Assembly: GCF_010183535.1 (NCBI RefSeq)
Contig: NC_071329.1
Span: 4,216,001 to 4,280,000 of the forward strand
Direction: 5' to 3'
DNA: 64,000 nt
Source: Caenorhabditis remanei
Taxonomy: Eukaryota; Nematoda; Chromadorea; Rhabditida; Rhabditidae
The position numbers and the translations under genes are program-made. Shown one piece after another: positions 23,201 through 35,200 of the stretch; position 1 is the stretch's first letter; every line of letters starts with the position of its first letter. The notes under the pieces are model-generated. The model saw only the letters and a list, made by a program, of their open reading frames with translations. It searched no databases and was not told the origin of the DNA.

Positions 23201-26200
23201 CAAAATGTAGATCTCAACGAGTTCTATGTCCGTGACCTACTACGGGCCGGATGGCTATTCGTTAATGTGCTGCGGGCCGGGAAAAAGTGCCAAAAAACGC
23301 GAAAATGGCCAAAAAAGCCATTCTAGCCCGGCCCGCGGCATATTAACGAATAGCCATCCGGCCCGTAGTAGGTCACGGACATAGAACTCGTTGAGATCTA
23401 CATTTTGGTATATTTTTCAGCTAATAATATTGAGTTTGAAGCGACTTACGGGCCGGCCCATTTCGGCCCGGTTCGCTAGTATGGTAATTAGTGATGTATT
23501 GTTGGTCTTGTAACCTTGTCAGAAGTGAAGAGAAGCCAGAAGTCATGGTCCCCGGGGAGCAATTGAAAAAGAGAAAGAGCAAGGGGTGACAGATTGAAAT
23601 TTGCATATCTCCCACCATGTTTTGTAGTTTTGAGATGATTTGTGATACATATAGATTGACAGGAGAAGGGGGATGCAAACACGGAGGATTTGGAGATGAG
23701 GGAAAATAGTTGCGGAAGGGATCGTTTTCAGTCTCAAATTTGGACTTTGAAGCGGAAATAACAATTTCTGAAGGTTCTGGAAGTCTGGAGCCATTTTCAG
23801 CCGAAATTGGACGGAAAGATTCAGAATTTTCGGAAAATTTAGAAGTTCTAGGATTTTGGCAATTTTCAGATCAGTTTTAGGCTGAAATGGGCGAAATTTT
23901 CGAAAAAACTCGATTCTCCCAATCAAATGGGCCGTTTTCAGTCAAATTTGGACTGTTTCAAACGATTTTTTGAGAATATCGGCAGTTTTAGACCAATTTT
24001 GACTGCTCAAATCTTAATTTTTGAGAAATTTTGCTATAATCTGAATCTCCAGAAAATTCCGCTTCGATCTGTCTAATTTTGGCTGAAAATGAACCATATT
24101 GACATGAATTGTGCATAGTTTTCAATTTTTCTGAATCTTCTGAAAATTCTGCGCTGATCCGTGTAATTTTGGCTCTAACCGGTGCAATTTTGAGCTCTTG
24201 AAAATTCCGCTTCGATCGCTATATTTTTGGCCAAAAACTGGCCATGTTGAGCCTAGAAATCTCGATTTTCCGATTCTCCTGAAAATTCCGCTTCTATCCG
24301 TATATTTCTGACTCAAAACTGTTTGAGGACTAGTTTTCCAACATTTGGATTTCTAGGCCACGATCCGAGATTTCTGAACTTTTTGACCTCTCCTCTTGAA
24401 ATTGTCCTATTTTCGCAACTCTCTCGAGAATCCATAAGGATCTTCTTCCATATTTTTGTTCAAAAAAAGAGAAGAGGACGCTTCTCTGAAGTGCGATTGT
24501 TCACACACCTCCTTCTCAGTTTTTCACAGTCAACCATTTTTGGAGTGGTTTTTGAGACAATCTCTCGCGCTCTTCTCGATATCCAAAAGAGGTGTGAAAC
24601 ACACGTTGAGGATGAATAGGAGAGACCGGAGAGGAGAGCTTCTTGATTGTTTTGTCACCTCGTCTCGCCTCCTCAAGGAGTAGACAAACAAGACGAGAAA
24701 TCTCGGGGGGATTCCACGTGTCTCACTCAAATAGGTGTCAAATGAGTAGTTGGCAAACTATTTGTTGAGTGACATGAGTCAGAGTGTCAATGTCAACTTT
24801 TGAAGAGGGGGCTCTTGTTGCTCCGGTTACCTGGAGCAGGGAGACTGGAACTGTTGATACCGATGGCACGGGATCTTAGGAGACCGGAGCTATGGATTCT
24901 GGAAAATTCCTGGAGATTCTGAATCTGAGCTTTGGATTCTTTGAATTCCTGGAAATTCAGACTGTCAGCCGCTGACTCAGAGCTCTGGATCCAGCTCCAT
25001 TGACTCTGAAGAAGACATATCCTAACTGGAAGTCTTGAGCTCGAGGTGTCGCTTAAAATGGTGATCAGCCTCTAGGCCTCTAACTTTCAGTCTGAAAGTT
25101 TCAGAACTGTCTCAGACTCAGGATTCTAAGGCTCCAAGCCTAGAACAGCACTCTCACACCCATATATTTTCCTCCTCCTTATGACAGACATTTTGAGGGG
25201 ATATGAGGTCATCACACACACACCAACAGACGCTCCTCTTTACGCTTATTGCGCAATAGTTTCTCCGAACATTGAGCAGTATTCGTGTGAGTGTATGTGT
25301 TGAAGCAACAGGTGAGAGCCACAACAGTTGGGTGATGGGTGTTGTGACAACTGGTTGTGTGTGTGTTTTATATGATGGGTTATTTGGTATTACATTGAAC
25401 ACAGGAGGAGGCAGAATAGGCAGCAGAAGGAAACAGGGGGGGTTGGGGGATCGAGGAGATGTGGATAGTGGAACTTTGGAGAATTTGGAGCACTGGAACA
25501 CAAATTTTTTACTAATTTCTCTACTGGGAGGCGCAAATCCGTCTGAAAATGGTAAAACTTGCATCAAAATGATGGGAATCTCATGGTTTTCCAAATCTCC
25601 AGAAAATCCTGAACTGATGCATATTATTTTGGCTGAAAATTAACAATTTTTCGAGTTGAATCTATCATTTTCAAAATCTTCGAAACATGTCGATTTTTGA
25701 CGCCAAAACGTTCAAATTTCATATGATATCCAGTAGATTCTGAATCTTCTTGAAATTCCGCGTCGATTCGTCTATTTTTGGCTGGAAACTGGCTATTCTG
25801 GCTGAAAATATCTCTGAATTTCGAGTTTCCTCTTCAAATTCCACTGAAAATGTCCAAAAATCCGGAATTATTCTCGAATATTCCGGAATTTCTGGAATTT
25901 TCCGCCTAATCCCAACCTCGATATCTCAAAGTTAGATCTCCATGCAAAACACACTAACTTTTTATGACATATTTGTTCCAATTTTCCATCGTCTCAGTTG
26001 TTGTTTTCCACTATGAGATATTACATAATATCTCTCATTCCACGGCATCATAAAAATGTTTGTCGTTTTGATCTACGCATAAAGTATATGCGCGCGCGCC
26101 GTCACTTATTTGATAAATTGACGGTAGAGTACGGTATCTCTCGGCGACGATTTCCTTTATATCGATAAAAGGTGTTGGAACCCATTAGTCCAGGCGGTAC

Positions 26201-29200
26201 TACGCATGCCTAATTCGATAATACCTTTGTTGTATTATTACGGGCGGACCGTAGATCGTACGACAAAAGAAACAAGATAGAATTTCCATTTCCCCTAATG
26301 GAGGGACCATCCAAACGGGTGTCAGGTGGATGACCTTTCTATGCGTGTGTCGGTATTCAAAAAGCCGCCCGTACATGAGACGGACGGTTTACAATGTTTA
26401 CCGTAACCATAATTCTATAATGGAATAATGAGTCGGGTCAGCTGGTCTCTCCTCTATTCATCTAGAACAATGATGGTTTTATGATGGTTCTATGAATACT
26501 GATTTCGAATTGGAATACATGTTTATGGAGACCATCTGGAAGGCTTTGGAATGGGATTCTGGAGATATCTCATTTGGATTCAAGATGAGTTATGTGCCAT
26601 CTGGAAGGCTATTTAGAGCTATTTTTAGCCAGAATTTGGTGGAAAGACTCAGAAGCTTATGGAGCTTCTGGAAGTTTGGAGGTTTTAAAGCCATTTTCAG
26701 ACATAATTTGGTGGAAAGACTCAGAAGCTTATGGAGCTTCTGGAAGTTTGGAGGTTTTAAAGCCATTTTCAGACATAATTGGACAGAAAGACTCGGAAAA
26801 AACTTCAGAAGATCTTGGCGATTTTCGGATCAATTTTAGACTGAAATCGAAAAATTTGAAAACTCTGTTTTCCCAATCCAAATGAGCCGTTTTCAGTCAA
26901 ATTTGGAGTTTTTGAAGCGGATTTTCTCAAAACCGGCCAGTTTTAGACTAATTTTGGCAGATCAAAATCTCATTTTTGGAGAAATTTCGCTATAATCTGA
27001 ATCTCCAGAAAATTCCGCTTCGATCTGTCTAGTTTTGTCTGAAAATGAACCGTTTTGACAGGAATTGAACCAAGATTTCCATTTTCTTCACATCCAGATG
27101 TCCGTCTGTCCGCCGTTCAGTCGGCGCCTAGTCTCCAAGTGTTCACTTTCACTTCTCCTCCCCCCTACTCGATTCTTTTTTGAAGGCGCCGGCGCCTCTT
27201 CAAGTATCTAAGCTACCAGCTGGAGCGGCTTCTATGCAAAAAGAGGTGCCGACACATAACATATGTGAAGTGGGGGGGGGGGGGGGGGAAGGAGGACAGG
27301 AGTGACGACCACCGCAAGTAGCGCCGTCCGTCATACCAGGTGTGACATGGAACAACTGTTAGATGAGATGAGATGAGGTGGACAAATTGGTGTGAGCGGT
27401 GAAGTGATGGCTAGACGGTTTTTGGACGGTCCAGAGTAGCCTAGAACAGCCTATAACCTTCTAGACCATCTAAATGGTCTGAACGGTCTAAACGGTCTGA
27501 ACGGTCTAAACGGTCTAAACGGTCTAAACTGTCAAAACGGTCTGAACGGTCTAAACGGTATGAACGGTCTAAACGGTCTAAACGGTCTAAACTGTCAAAA
27601 CGGTATGAACGGTCTAAACGGTTTGGAAGACCTCCAAGGAACTTTTAGTACCGGGACATCCGGACCCTCGGACACACAGATCCTCTATAAATGTCAGAAA
27701 GCCTGCTAATGGATATCCAAAAAGTCTGAAACCGTTCTAAACGGACATTCGGACTCACAGACCCACAGACATTCATATGGTGAAGACTCTGGCCCTGTTA
27801 ACTGTCCTAGACGATCATAAAAAGTCTGAAACCGGACATCTGGACGCACAGACACACAGATCTTTAAGATCTCTTTATTATTCCCACTAGACAAACAGTT
27901 ACACATTCAACTTTGTGTCATCTTGTCTAAAGGAGTCTGAAGACCCAATTCTCCAATTTGCATTTCAATAGAAATGTAGAAGTTTGACCTTCCTTCCTCT
28001 CCAAATGATCAGTTTTGTTGCGGTTTTGATGGGAAAATCGAAAATCGAGCGAACTTTTGTGTTTCTTCTGAAGAAACCAAAAAACAAGAGGTGACACCGC
28101 CCTTTGATTTGGAACGGAATGGATGGGGAATGGACACAGGAAGTCATTGAAAAGGGGGCTTTCGGAATTCATAAAAAACGGAAAAAGAAGGGAAAGAGGT
28201 TAATAATGGGATACGGAAGGAAGACATGATATATGTACACATTGGTATAGAGAGATGAGATTTGAATAAGTTTTTGGCTGAAAATGAGAAAAAATGGCGA
28301 TTTTTGAGCTTTAAAATCGACGAAAAATTGAGAGAAATCGAGGATTTTTGACTGAAAAAGCAGGAGTCATGAAACCCGAGATAAATTGAAATTTGACTGA
28401 AAATGGATGAAGAATAGCCAAAAATTGACTACATTTATGAAATGTATGAAATTTCCCACAATTTTTCACCGTAATTGGTTTCAGACGTGATCGTACTGAC
28501 ATTTGGCTGAAATTTTCAAATTTTGAAGTTTCTGAAAAAAAAGCTGATTCTTGCCGAAAAATATATCGAAAATTTATAAAAACGGCTGAAAATTGACTGA
28601 AATCGCTGAGATTTTCAAAATTTTTGAGAAAATTGGCTTAAAAATCACTATCAGACAATAAAAAAGATATTTTTATTATAAAAAACCCTGAAAAGATCTC
28701 AAAAAATACGTTTTTACCATCTAAAATCTGAAAATTTTATATATTTTTTAACCAAAAATGCATTTTTCTACATTTCCAGATCTACTACCGCATCTGCGAC
28801 GAGTTCACCGACCAACTCGTCCATTTCCGTCCACAAGTCACCGGACCGAAAGAGACTGATATGGTACGAATGAACGGAACATGCATTCCGAATGCCTCTC
28901 GTAAAATTGCGGGAGTCGATTTGATTGGACTGTGTATGTCGACTGGAAGTGGAATTAAAACGTCCGGAGAGTGCGTTTGTGATAGTGGATACTCGCAGAT
29001 TGCCGATTCGAATGGAGCACGGTGTGAGAGTGAGTTATTTCGAATTATTTCGGGTTTGGGATATGGAAAATTGGGGGAAAGTCGTGAAAATTCGGTCAAA
29101 ATAGACCAAAAATGAGGAAATTTCGACTAAAAATTGAAAAAAAAAAACGCCAACGTCACGCCAGTCATGAAAATTTGCGGTTTCTTCTCCCAAAAACTGC

Positions 29201-32200
29201 TAATTTTCGCCTTGAAAGGTGTCGTGGAGCATTCTGGTTGTTTCTGGAACGTTCTTGATGATTCTGGATTATTTTGACGTCTTCTGAAATCTATTTAAGC
29301 TTTCTAAAGTCATCTGGAGCCGCTAGAAGCCTTTTCGCGTGTTCATGAGCATTTGGAGCATTCTGGAGCATCGTAGATGATTTTGAAGTATTTTGACGCC
29401 TTCTGGAGTTTTATGAAAGCTTCCTTATTGATTGGGAGCCTACTGACGTCTTCTAGAGCCTTCTGGAGCCTTCTGAATCATTTGGGAGCCTGTTGACGTC
29501 TTCTAGAGCCTTCCGGCGCATTTTATCGTTTTTGGACTAATTTTGCATCTTTTGAGCAATTTTAAGTCTATTTCACGCCTCCTGACGTCTTTTAGACCAT
29601 TTTGGAGCATCCTAGATGATTCTGGTGCAGTTTGACGTCTTCTGGAGCCGTCTGGAGCCTGCTGACGTCTTCTGAAACCTGCTAGAAGCCTGAAAGAAGC
29701 TTTTGAAAGTAATCTGGAGCATTTTATCGTTTTTGGACTAATTTTGCATCTTCTTGAGCAATTTTGGAGCATTTTCGAACATTTTGAAGCCTTCAGAAGC
29801 TTCCAGATTCCTAGGAACGTCTTCTGATTCAAATTCAGAATCCGCTTCGTTTCAGAAGTCAACAGGGTCTCTTCCCATGAATTGACAATATTTTTTGTAG
29901 TCTAGAGCTCATTTCTCCCTTTTGAATAGATCTTCTCCATGCTCGAATAGCTGATTTCTCCTTTGTTCTAAGCACACCTTGTTCTAATTCTCTCCGAACC
30001 TCCCCCTAATTGCCTGTTTTTCCATGTGTTAGGGGTCACCTTAACCCATCGGACCGTGATAGTTTTTGACGGGGGGAGTACTGTAGTTGTGGATGATGAC
30101 TTGACATGACATGCAAGTTATTGTAATTATTAATTATTAGTATTAGTCGGTTTCGTGGTATTGTTATTGGGGAATAACGGACGGGAAGGGATGGATAGGA
30201 CAATAGAAAAGAAATTGACATGGAAGGAGATTTTCCGGAGCATTTCTAAAGGTTCGGGATACTGTAGGATACTGTCAATATTTGCTATACATTAGAAACC
30301 TGGAAAGAATCGGGCGTATCGGGGTACTGTAGATGGTAACTTTTGAAATTTTTGGATAAATTAGGGAGATCAGATCTTCAGATCATTAGTTTTTGAACCG
30401 TTTTTAGATGCGAACCAAGTTTTGGGACATCCGGACGAACAGATCCACAGATCAGTAGTTTTTGAACCGTTTTTGTGGTTTTTGGCTCAAAATTTGGCTT
30501 TTTGGACATCCGGACACTTAGACGGATTAAAAATTTTGATTTTTTCGCTATTTTTAAGGTTAAAAACGTTCAAAATCAGTTTTTGTGACATCCGGAAGTA
30601 CAAACAGACAGGTAGACAAAGTTTTGTGGACATCTGGACACTTTTTGTGGTTTTTAGAGGCAATTTTAACATATTTTTGATTTGAACTAAGTTTAGGGAC
30701 ATCCGGACATCTGGACACTCTGACGGATTGAAAAAGTTTAAATTTTTCGTGATTTTTAAAGTTAAAATAATTGAAAATCATGTTTTAAGACATCCGGACA
30801 TCTGGACAGTCAAATGGACATGATTCTTAAAGTTAAAATTGTTGAATTTGACTGAAAAGCAAGTTTTGAGGCATCCAGACATTCCGACAGATTCACATTT
30901 TTTGAAATTCAGTTTTAAAGAACTTTTGGACATCCAACCACATTGAATGATATCTGGAAATTTGGATTTGAAAAATCCTCTTTTTCTGGAAAAATTGAAT
31001 TTTTCGCGGTTTTTAAGTTAAAATCGTTAAATTTGACTAAAAATCAGGTTTTGAGACATCCGGACATACAGACAAACATCCGGACATTCCGACAGATTCA
31101 CATTTTTTGAAATTCAGTTTTAAAGAACTTTTGGACATCCAACCACATCGAATGATATCTGGAAATTTTTCGCAAGATTTTTTCTGGAAAAATTGAATTT
31201 TGATCTACCGATGACTACAGTACCCCGCCGACGCCCCCTGCTGTTTCTCATACACGACACTAGATTAAAATCTAAAAGGAAGTTACGTGTGCTTAGATTT
31301 CTATCTCCTTCTTCCTAATAGATCATAATCTGAATACTCAGAAGTAGTAATAGTAGTAATTACTAATCTGAACATGATCGATTCATTTTTCGAAATTAAT
31401 TCGAAAATGTTTCAAAAAGTCGCCCCATATGGCCTTTAGAATACATAATTTTAACGACTTGGTGCCATACGGAGTCTCTTTTTAATCCGAGCCGCCCGCC
31501 GTCCGTGATTATGCAGTCAGCACACAGGCAGAGAGAGAGAGTCGTAAAAACCAATTAGGATCGGCTCGACGGGGGATCGAGAGATAATTACAGATCTCGG
31601 GACGGCACATACGGGATTGAGTAATAAGTTATGGTCTGGGAAAGTCAAAGGACCAGAGGGTCTGTCGGTGCGTCCGGATGTCCTGAGAGTAGCAATGAGG
31701 TGTTAGAAAGCGTCCAGAGCCGATTATTTGGACTCTAGGTGTACTGTAGATTTGGTAAAGGACACATTTTGGCCAGTTTTGGAGCTATTTTGGTCATTTT
31801 AAGTCAGCATTTGATCATTTTAAGCAAAAAATTGATCATTTTAAGCCAAAATTTGATCATTTTAAGCCAATTTTGATCATTTTAAGCCAAAATTTGTTCA
31901 TTTTAAGCCAAAATTTGATAATTTTATGCCTATTTTGATCATTTTAAGCTTATTTTGATCATTTTAAGCCAAAATGTGATAATTTTAAGCCGAAAATTGA
32001 CCATTTTAGACCAAAATTTGATAATTTTAAACCGCAATTTGATCATTTTCAGCCAAAATTTGTTTAATTGAAGCCAAAATTTGATAATTTTATGCCTATT
32101 TTGATCATTTTAAGTCTAATTTTGATCATTTTATGCCTAGATTTGATCATTTTAAGCCAAAATTTGATAATTTTAAGCTTATTTTGATCATTTTAAGCTT

Positions 32201-35200
32201 ATTTTGATCATTTTAAACCAAAATTGATCATTTTGAGCAGAAAATTGACCATTTTACACCAAAATTGATCATTTTGAGCAGAAAATTGATCATTTTGAGC
32301 AGAAAATTGACCATTTTACACCAAAATTTGATAATTTTAAGCCTATTTTGATAATTTTAAGCCTATTTTGAATCATAGGTGTTCAGAATCCTGGAGTCCA
32401 GCTTGTTTTGTTTTAGAGAAATTTGATGAGGGTGGTGATAGTTCGGGAAAAAGTGGAGAAAATGTTTTTCCACTTTTTAATATTAAATTTCTTTGAAATT
32501 AACCAAAAATTTGATCATTTTAAGCTTAAATAGCTTCTAGGGCCACTTAAGTCTGATTTAGTGGAAAACAGTCGTCTTTTTTTTTAATACTTATTTTTGC
32601 TGAAATTCGAGAGTTTTATACCACATTTGGAAATATCGGATTTCGAGTCTAAAAATGTAATTTTAGACGATTTCGACCGGTTTTGAGCCAAGTGTTGACG
32701 ATTTCAATCTGCCTTTTGACCTTTCCTGTCATCACCTCTAGTCCTTTTTTGCTAATCGAATTGACAGATGCTTCCGATAGATATATCCTATCGAAGGACG
32801 GGGGGTGTCAATTGTAGCGGTCACTTGAAAAGAAGACCGTGTTGGTTCACCTGGAGGCTATCAAGCTGCACCCATGCGCATCTCCTTATTGACAATTAGG
32901 AATGGTGGGATATTGGGGTGTTGACAAGTGGGGGGATCGGATTTGAATTTAGAGAAAAAGTGTTTTTTTTAGTGGAAAATGGAGGAAAACTGGCTGAAAA
33001 TTGATCAAATTTATAGAATTCCTCACATTTTTTGACCGTAATTGGTCCCAGGCTGAAAATATCAATTCTTAGCAGTTTTTGGAGTATGTTTACAGCCAAT
33101 TTAACTCATTTTATTCGGTTTTTGTGACAAATTTCAATCATAGATGGTTTTTGGCTGAAAAATGATTGAAAATTGACAAAAATCAATGAAAACTCGATGA
33201 ATTTCAGACAAAATTGGTCAATTTCATGATTTTTTTCGCCATATTCAATTTTCTTGTTAAATCAGTCAATGCTATGCTAAATTCCAGTCAAAATCGAGAA
33301 ATTTTGAGCTGAAACTGTCAAAAGCTAATTGGGATGACTTAATTGGTCCCAGAAGTAATCCTACTGACATTTGGCTGAAAATATCAATTTTTGAAGTTTT
33401 GAGCCAAAAATGTTCGAAAATTGACACAAATCCATCAAAACCCAACGAATTTTAGCCAAAATCGGTTAATTCCATGATTTTTCCATTCAAAATCGAAAAG
33501 TTTTGAGCTGAAACTTTGAAAAGCTAATTGGGATGAGTTTCTAACTATTTAATTAGTCCCCCTAATTGCCCTTCCAATTTAGACCATTGCTAATAATAGA
33601 GCCTTTCTTATTTCATCTAGTTATACATCTTCCATATCCCCAATGGGATATGAGAAGGCTCTCCCGCCGCTAATTTTCAATTTGACAACACACCCCCGCC
33701 AGGAGTGCTAATCGAATTTGGGTTCACTCACGACGACGAATTTCTGAATTATAGGAACATGAGATGACCTTTTTATGATGACTTGGGGACCATCTATTTC
33801 CTTCTTTTTTCCGCCGGAACAAATACGATTGCGCAAGAAAAAGAATATAGAGTTGTGACAAATTGATATGACATTGATAAGAATAGAGATATATGTGTCG
33901 GAAACATCAAATGGCGGGAAGACGATGCAATATCATTATCTGTGAATGGAGATAGTTTATGATGATGAGGGGAGAAAAGGGGAATAGAGAATATAAAAAT
34001 GAATAAAAATAGATGGATTATGAGGGATTGAGATTGAAAAAATTGAAAGATAAGGGTTTGGAATAAGTTGGAAATGAACTCAGGATGGCCCAAACCACCC
34101 GAAAAGGTCAGAACGGCTCTACCCCCTAAAATCGGTCAAAATCTGTCAAATTCGATCTAGAACGGTCTGAAATTATCCGAAAATATCCGAGCGGCAGTCT
34201 AACTAGGGAAACCCTTCAGTTTGGAGTTATGAGACGTGACTTGTATCGTTGGAAAGCTGAGAAAACGCTGATTCCAAATATATATTCAGTTTTTGCCCTC
34301 GAGGCCTGGTGTTCGAGAAAAACAAAGCCAAAGTTTGGTCGATATTTTTCACACTTTGACCTTGTTTTTCTCGAATACCAGACCTCGAGGGAAAAAACTG
34401 AATATACATTTGGGATCGGTGTTTTCTTAGCTTTCCAATGATATTGGTCACGTCTCATAACTCCACGGTCACCGGGAAGGCGATATAAAACCGTTATCGA
34501 GGATCCGGGCGGTATGGAACTTTCTAAACTGTCTGTGATTGCCGTCCAGCTGCCTCAAAGTGGTTCGGAGTAACTTGGTTGTCTCCTTACTATCTGAGTG
34601 TTCAAATTCTTTTGAATGACAGCCGAAAAGTTAGAGCGGTCCTGTAATGATTTCAATATGTCTTCTCGAACTCTTCTGTGCTCCGTACGAAAACATACAT
34701 CTCTGACCCAAAGAAAGCCATTTTCTTCTCCGTGTTCAATCGAATTGCAATTGTTTTCTTTGTGTCTCCCACGGGGGTCGGTCCTTCATAAATATCGTCA
34801 GAGCATCATTAACAGTCGTATTCATTTCCCACATTAAAGCGGTTCTATTGTTTTATTTGACCCCTTCTTCTTCATCTCGGTGCCGCCCGAGAAGCGCCTC
34901 GCATGCCTTCAAAAAAGGAATACCGCCCGTTTTCCCCCTCGGCTTCTCATCTGTTTGTTTGTGTGTGTGTGTGCTACCGGGGAGGCTGTGATAATCCCAT
35001 TTACCCCAGTGTCAAGTGGTTAGCCGGTCGGCATGCGCTGAGGGACAGACGGCTGACGACAGGTGCACCATTACTGAGAACAATTTGAAATTGGGGGCGA
35101 GGGGTGTCGTAAAACCATTTCTCGAATAGAATCAGACAATGGTGAGAGATGATCCAAGTCAAACACACCTGGAATGGAGGAGAGGTGTAATAAAATTAAA

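Larger units (their letters stand above)
22124..28779 (+). other. vab-1 intron 4 (6.7 kb)
   Basis: Contains GGCCTAG/CTAGGCC and ACTAGTTTT repeats (22245-22760), a hAT-like element (23107-23491), diverged direct duplicates (23735-24110 and 26800-27070), low-repeat islands (24400-25400, 26030-26480, 27110-27400), a G17 run, a GGTCTAAAC array and GGACATCC repeats. No extra exon supported. Confidence 0.6.

Noticed and set aside
23953..23960. CTGTTTCA word like the upstream motif of 21U-RNA genes
   Set aside because: A single 8-mer in repeat-rich DNA, expected by chance, with no cluster of similar sites.
34216..34458. Long open frames on both strands at the same place
   Set aside because: They mirror each other because the DNA is an inverted repeat; no codon or protein signal.
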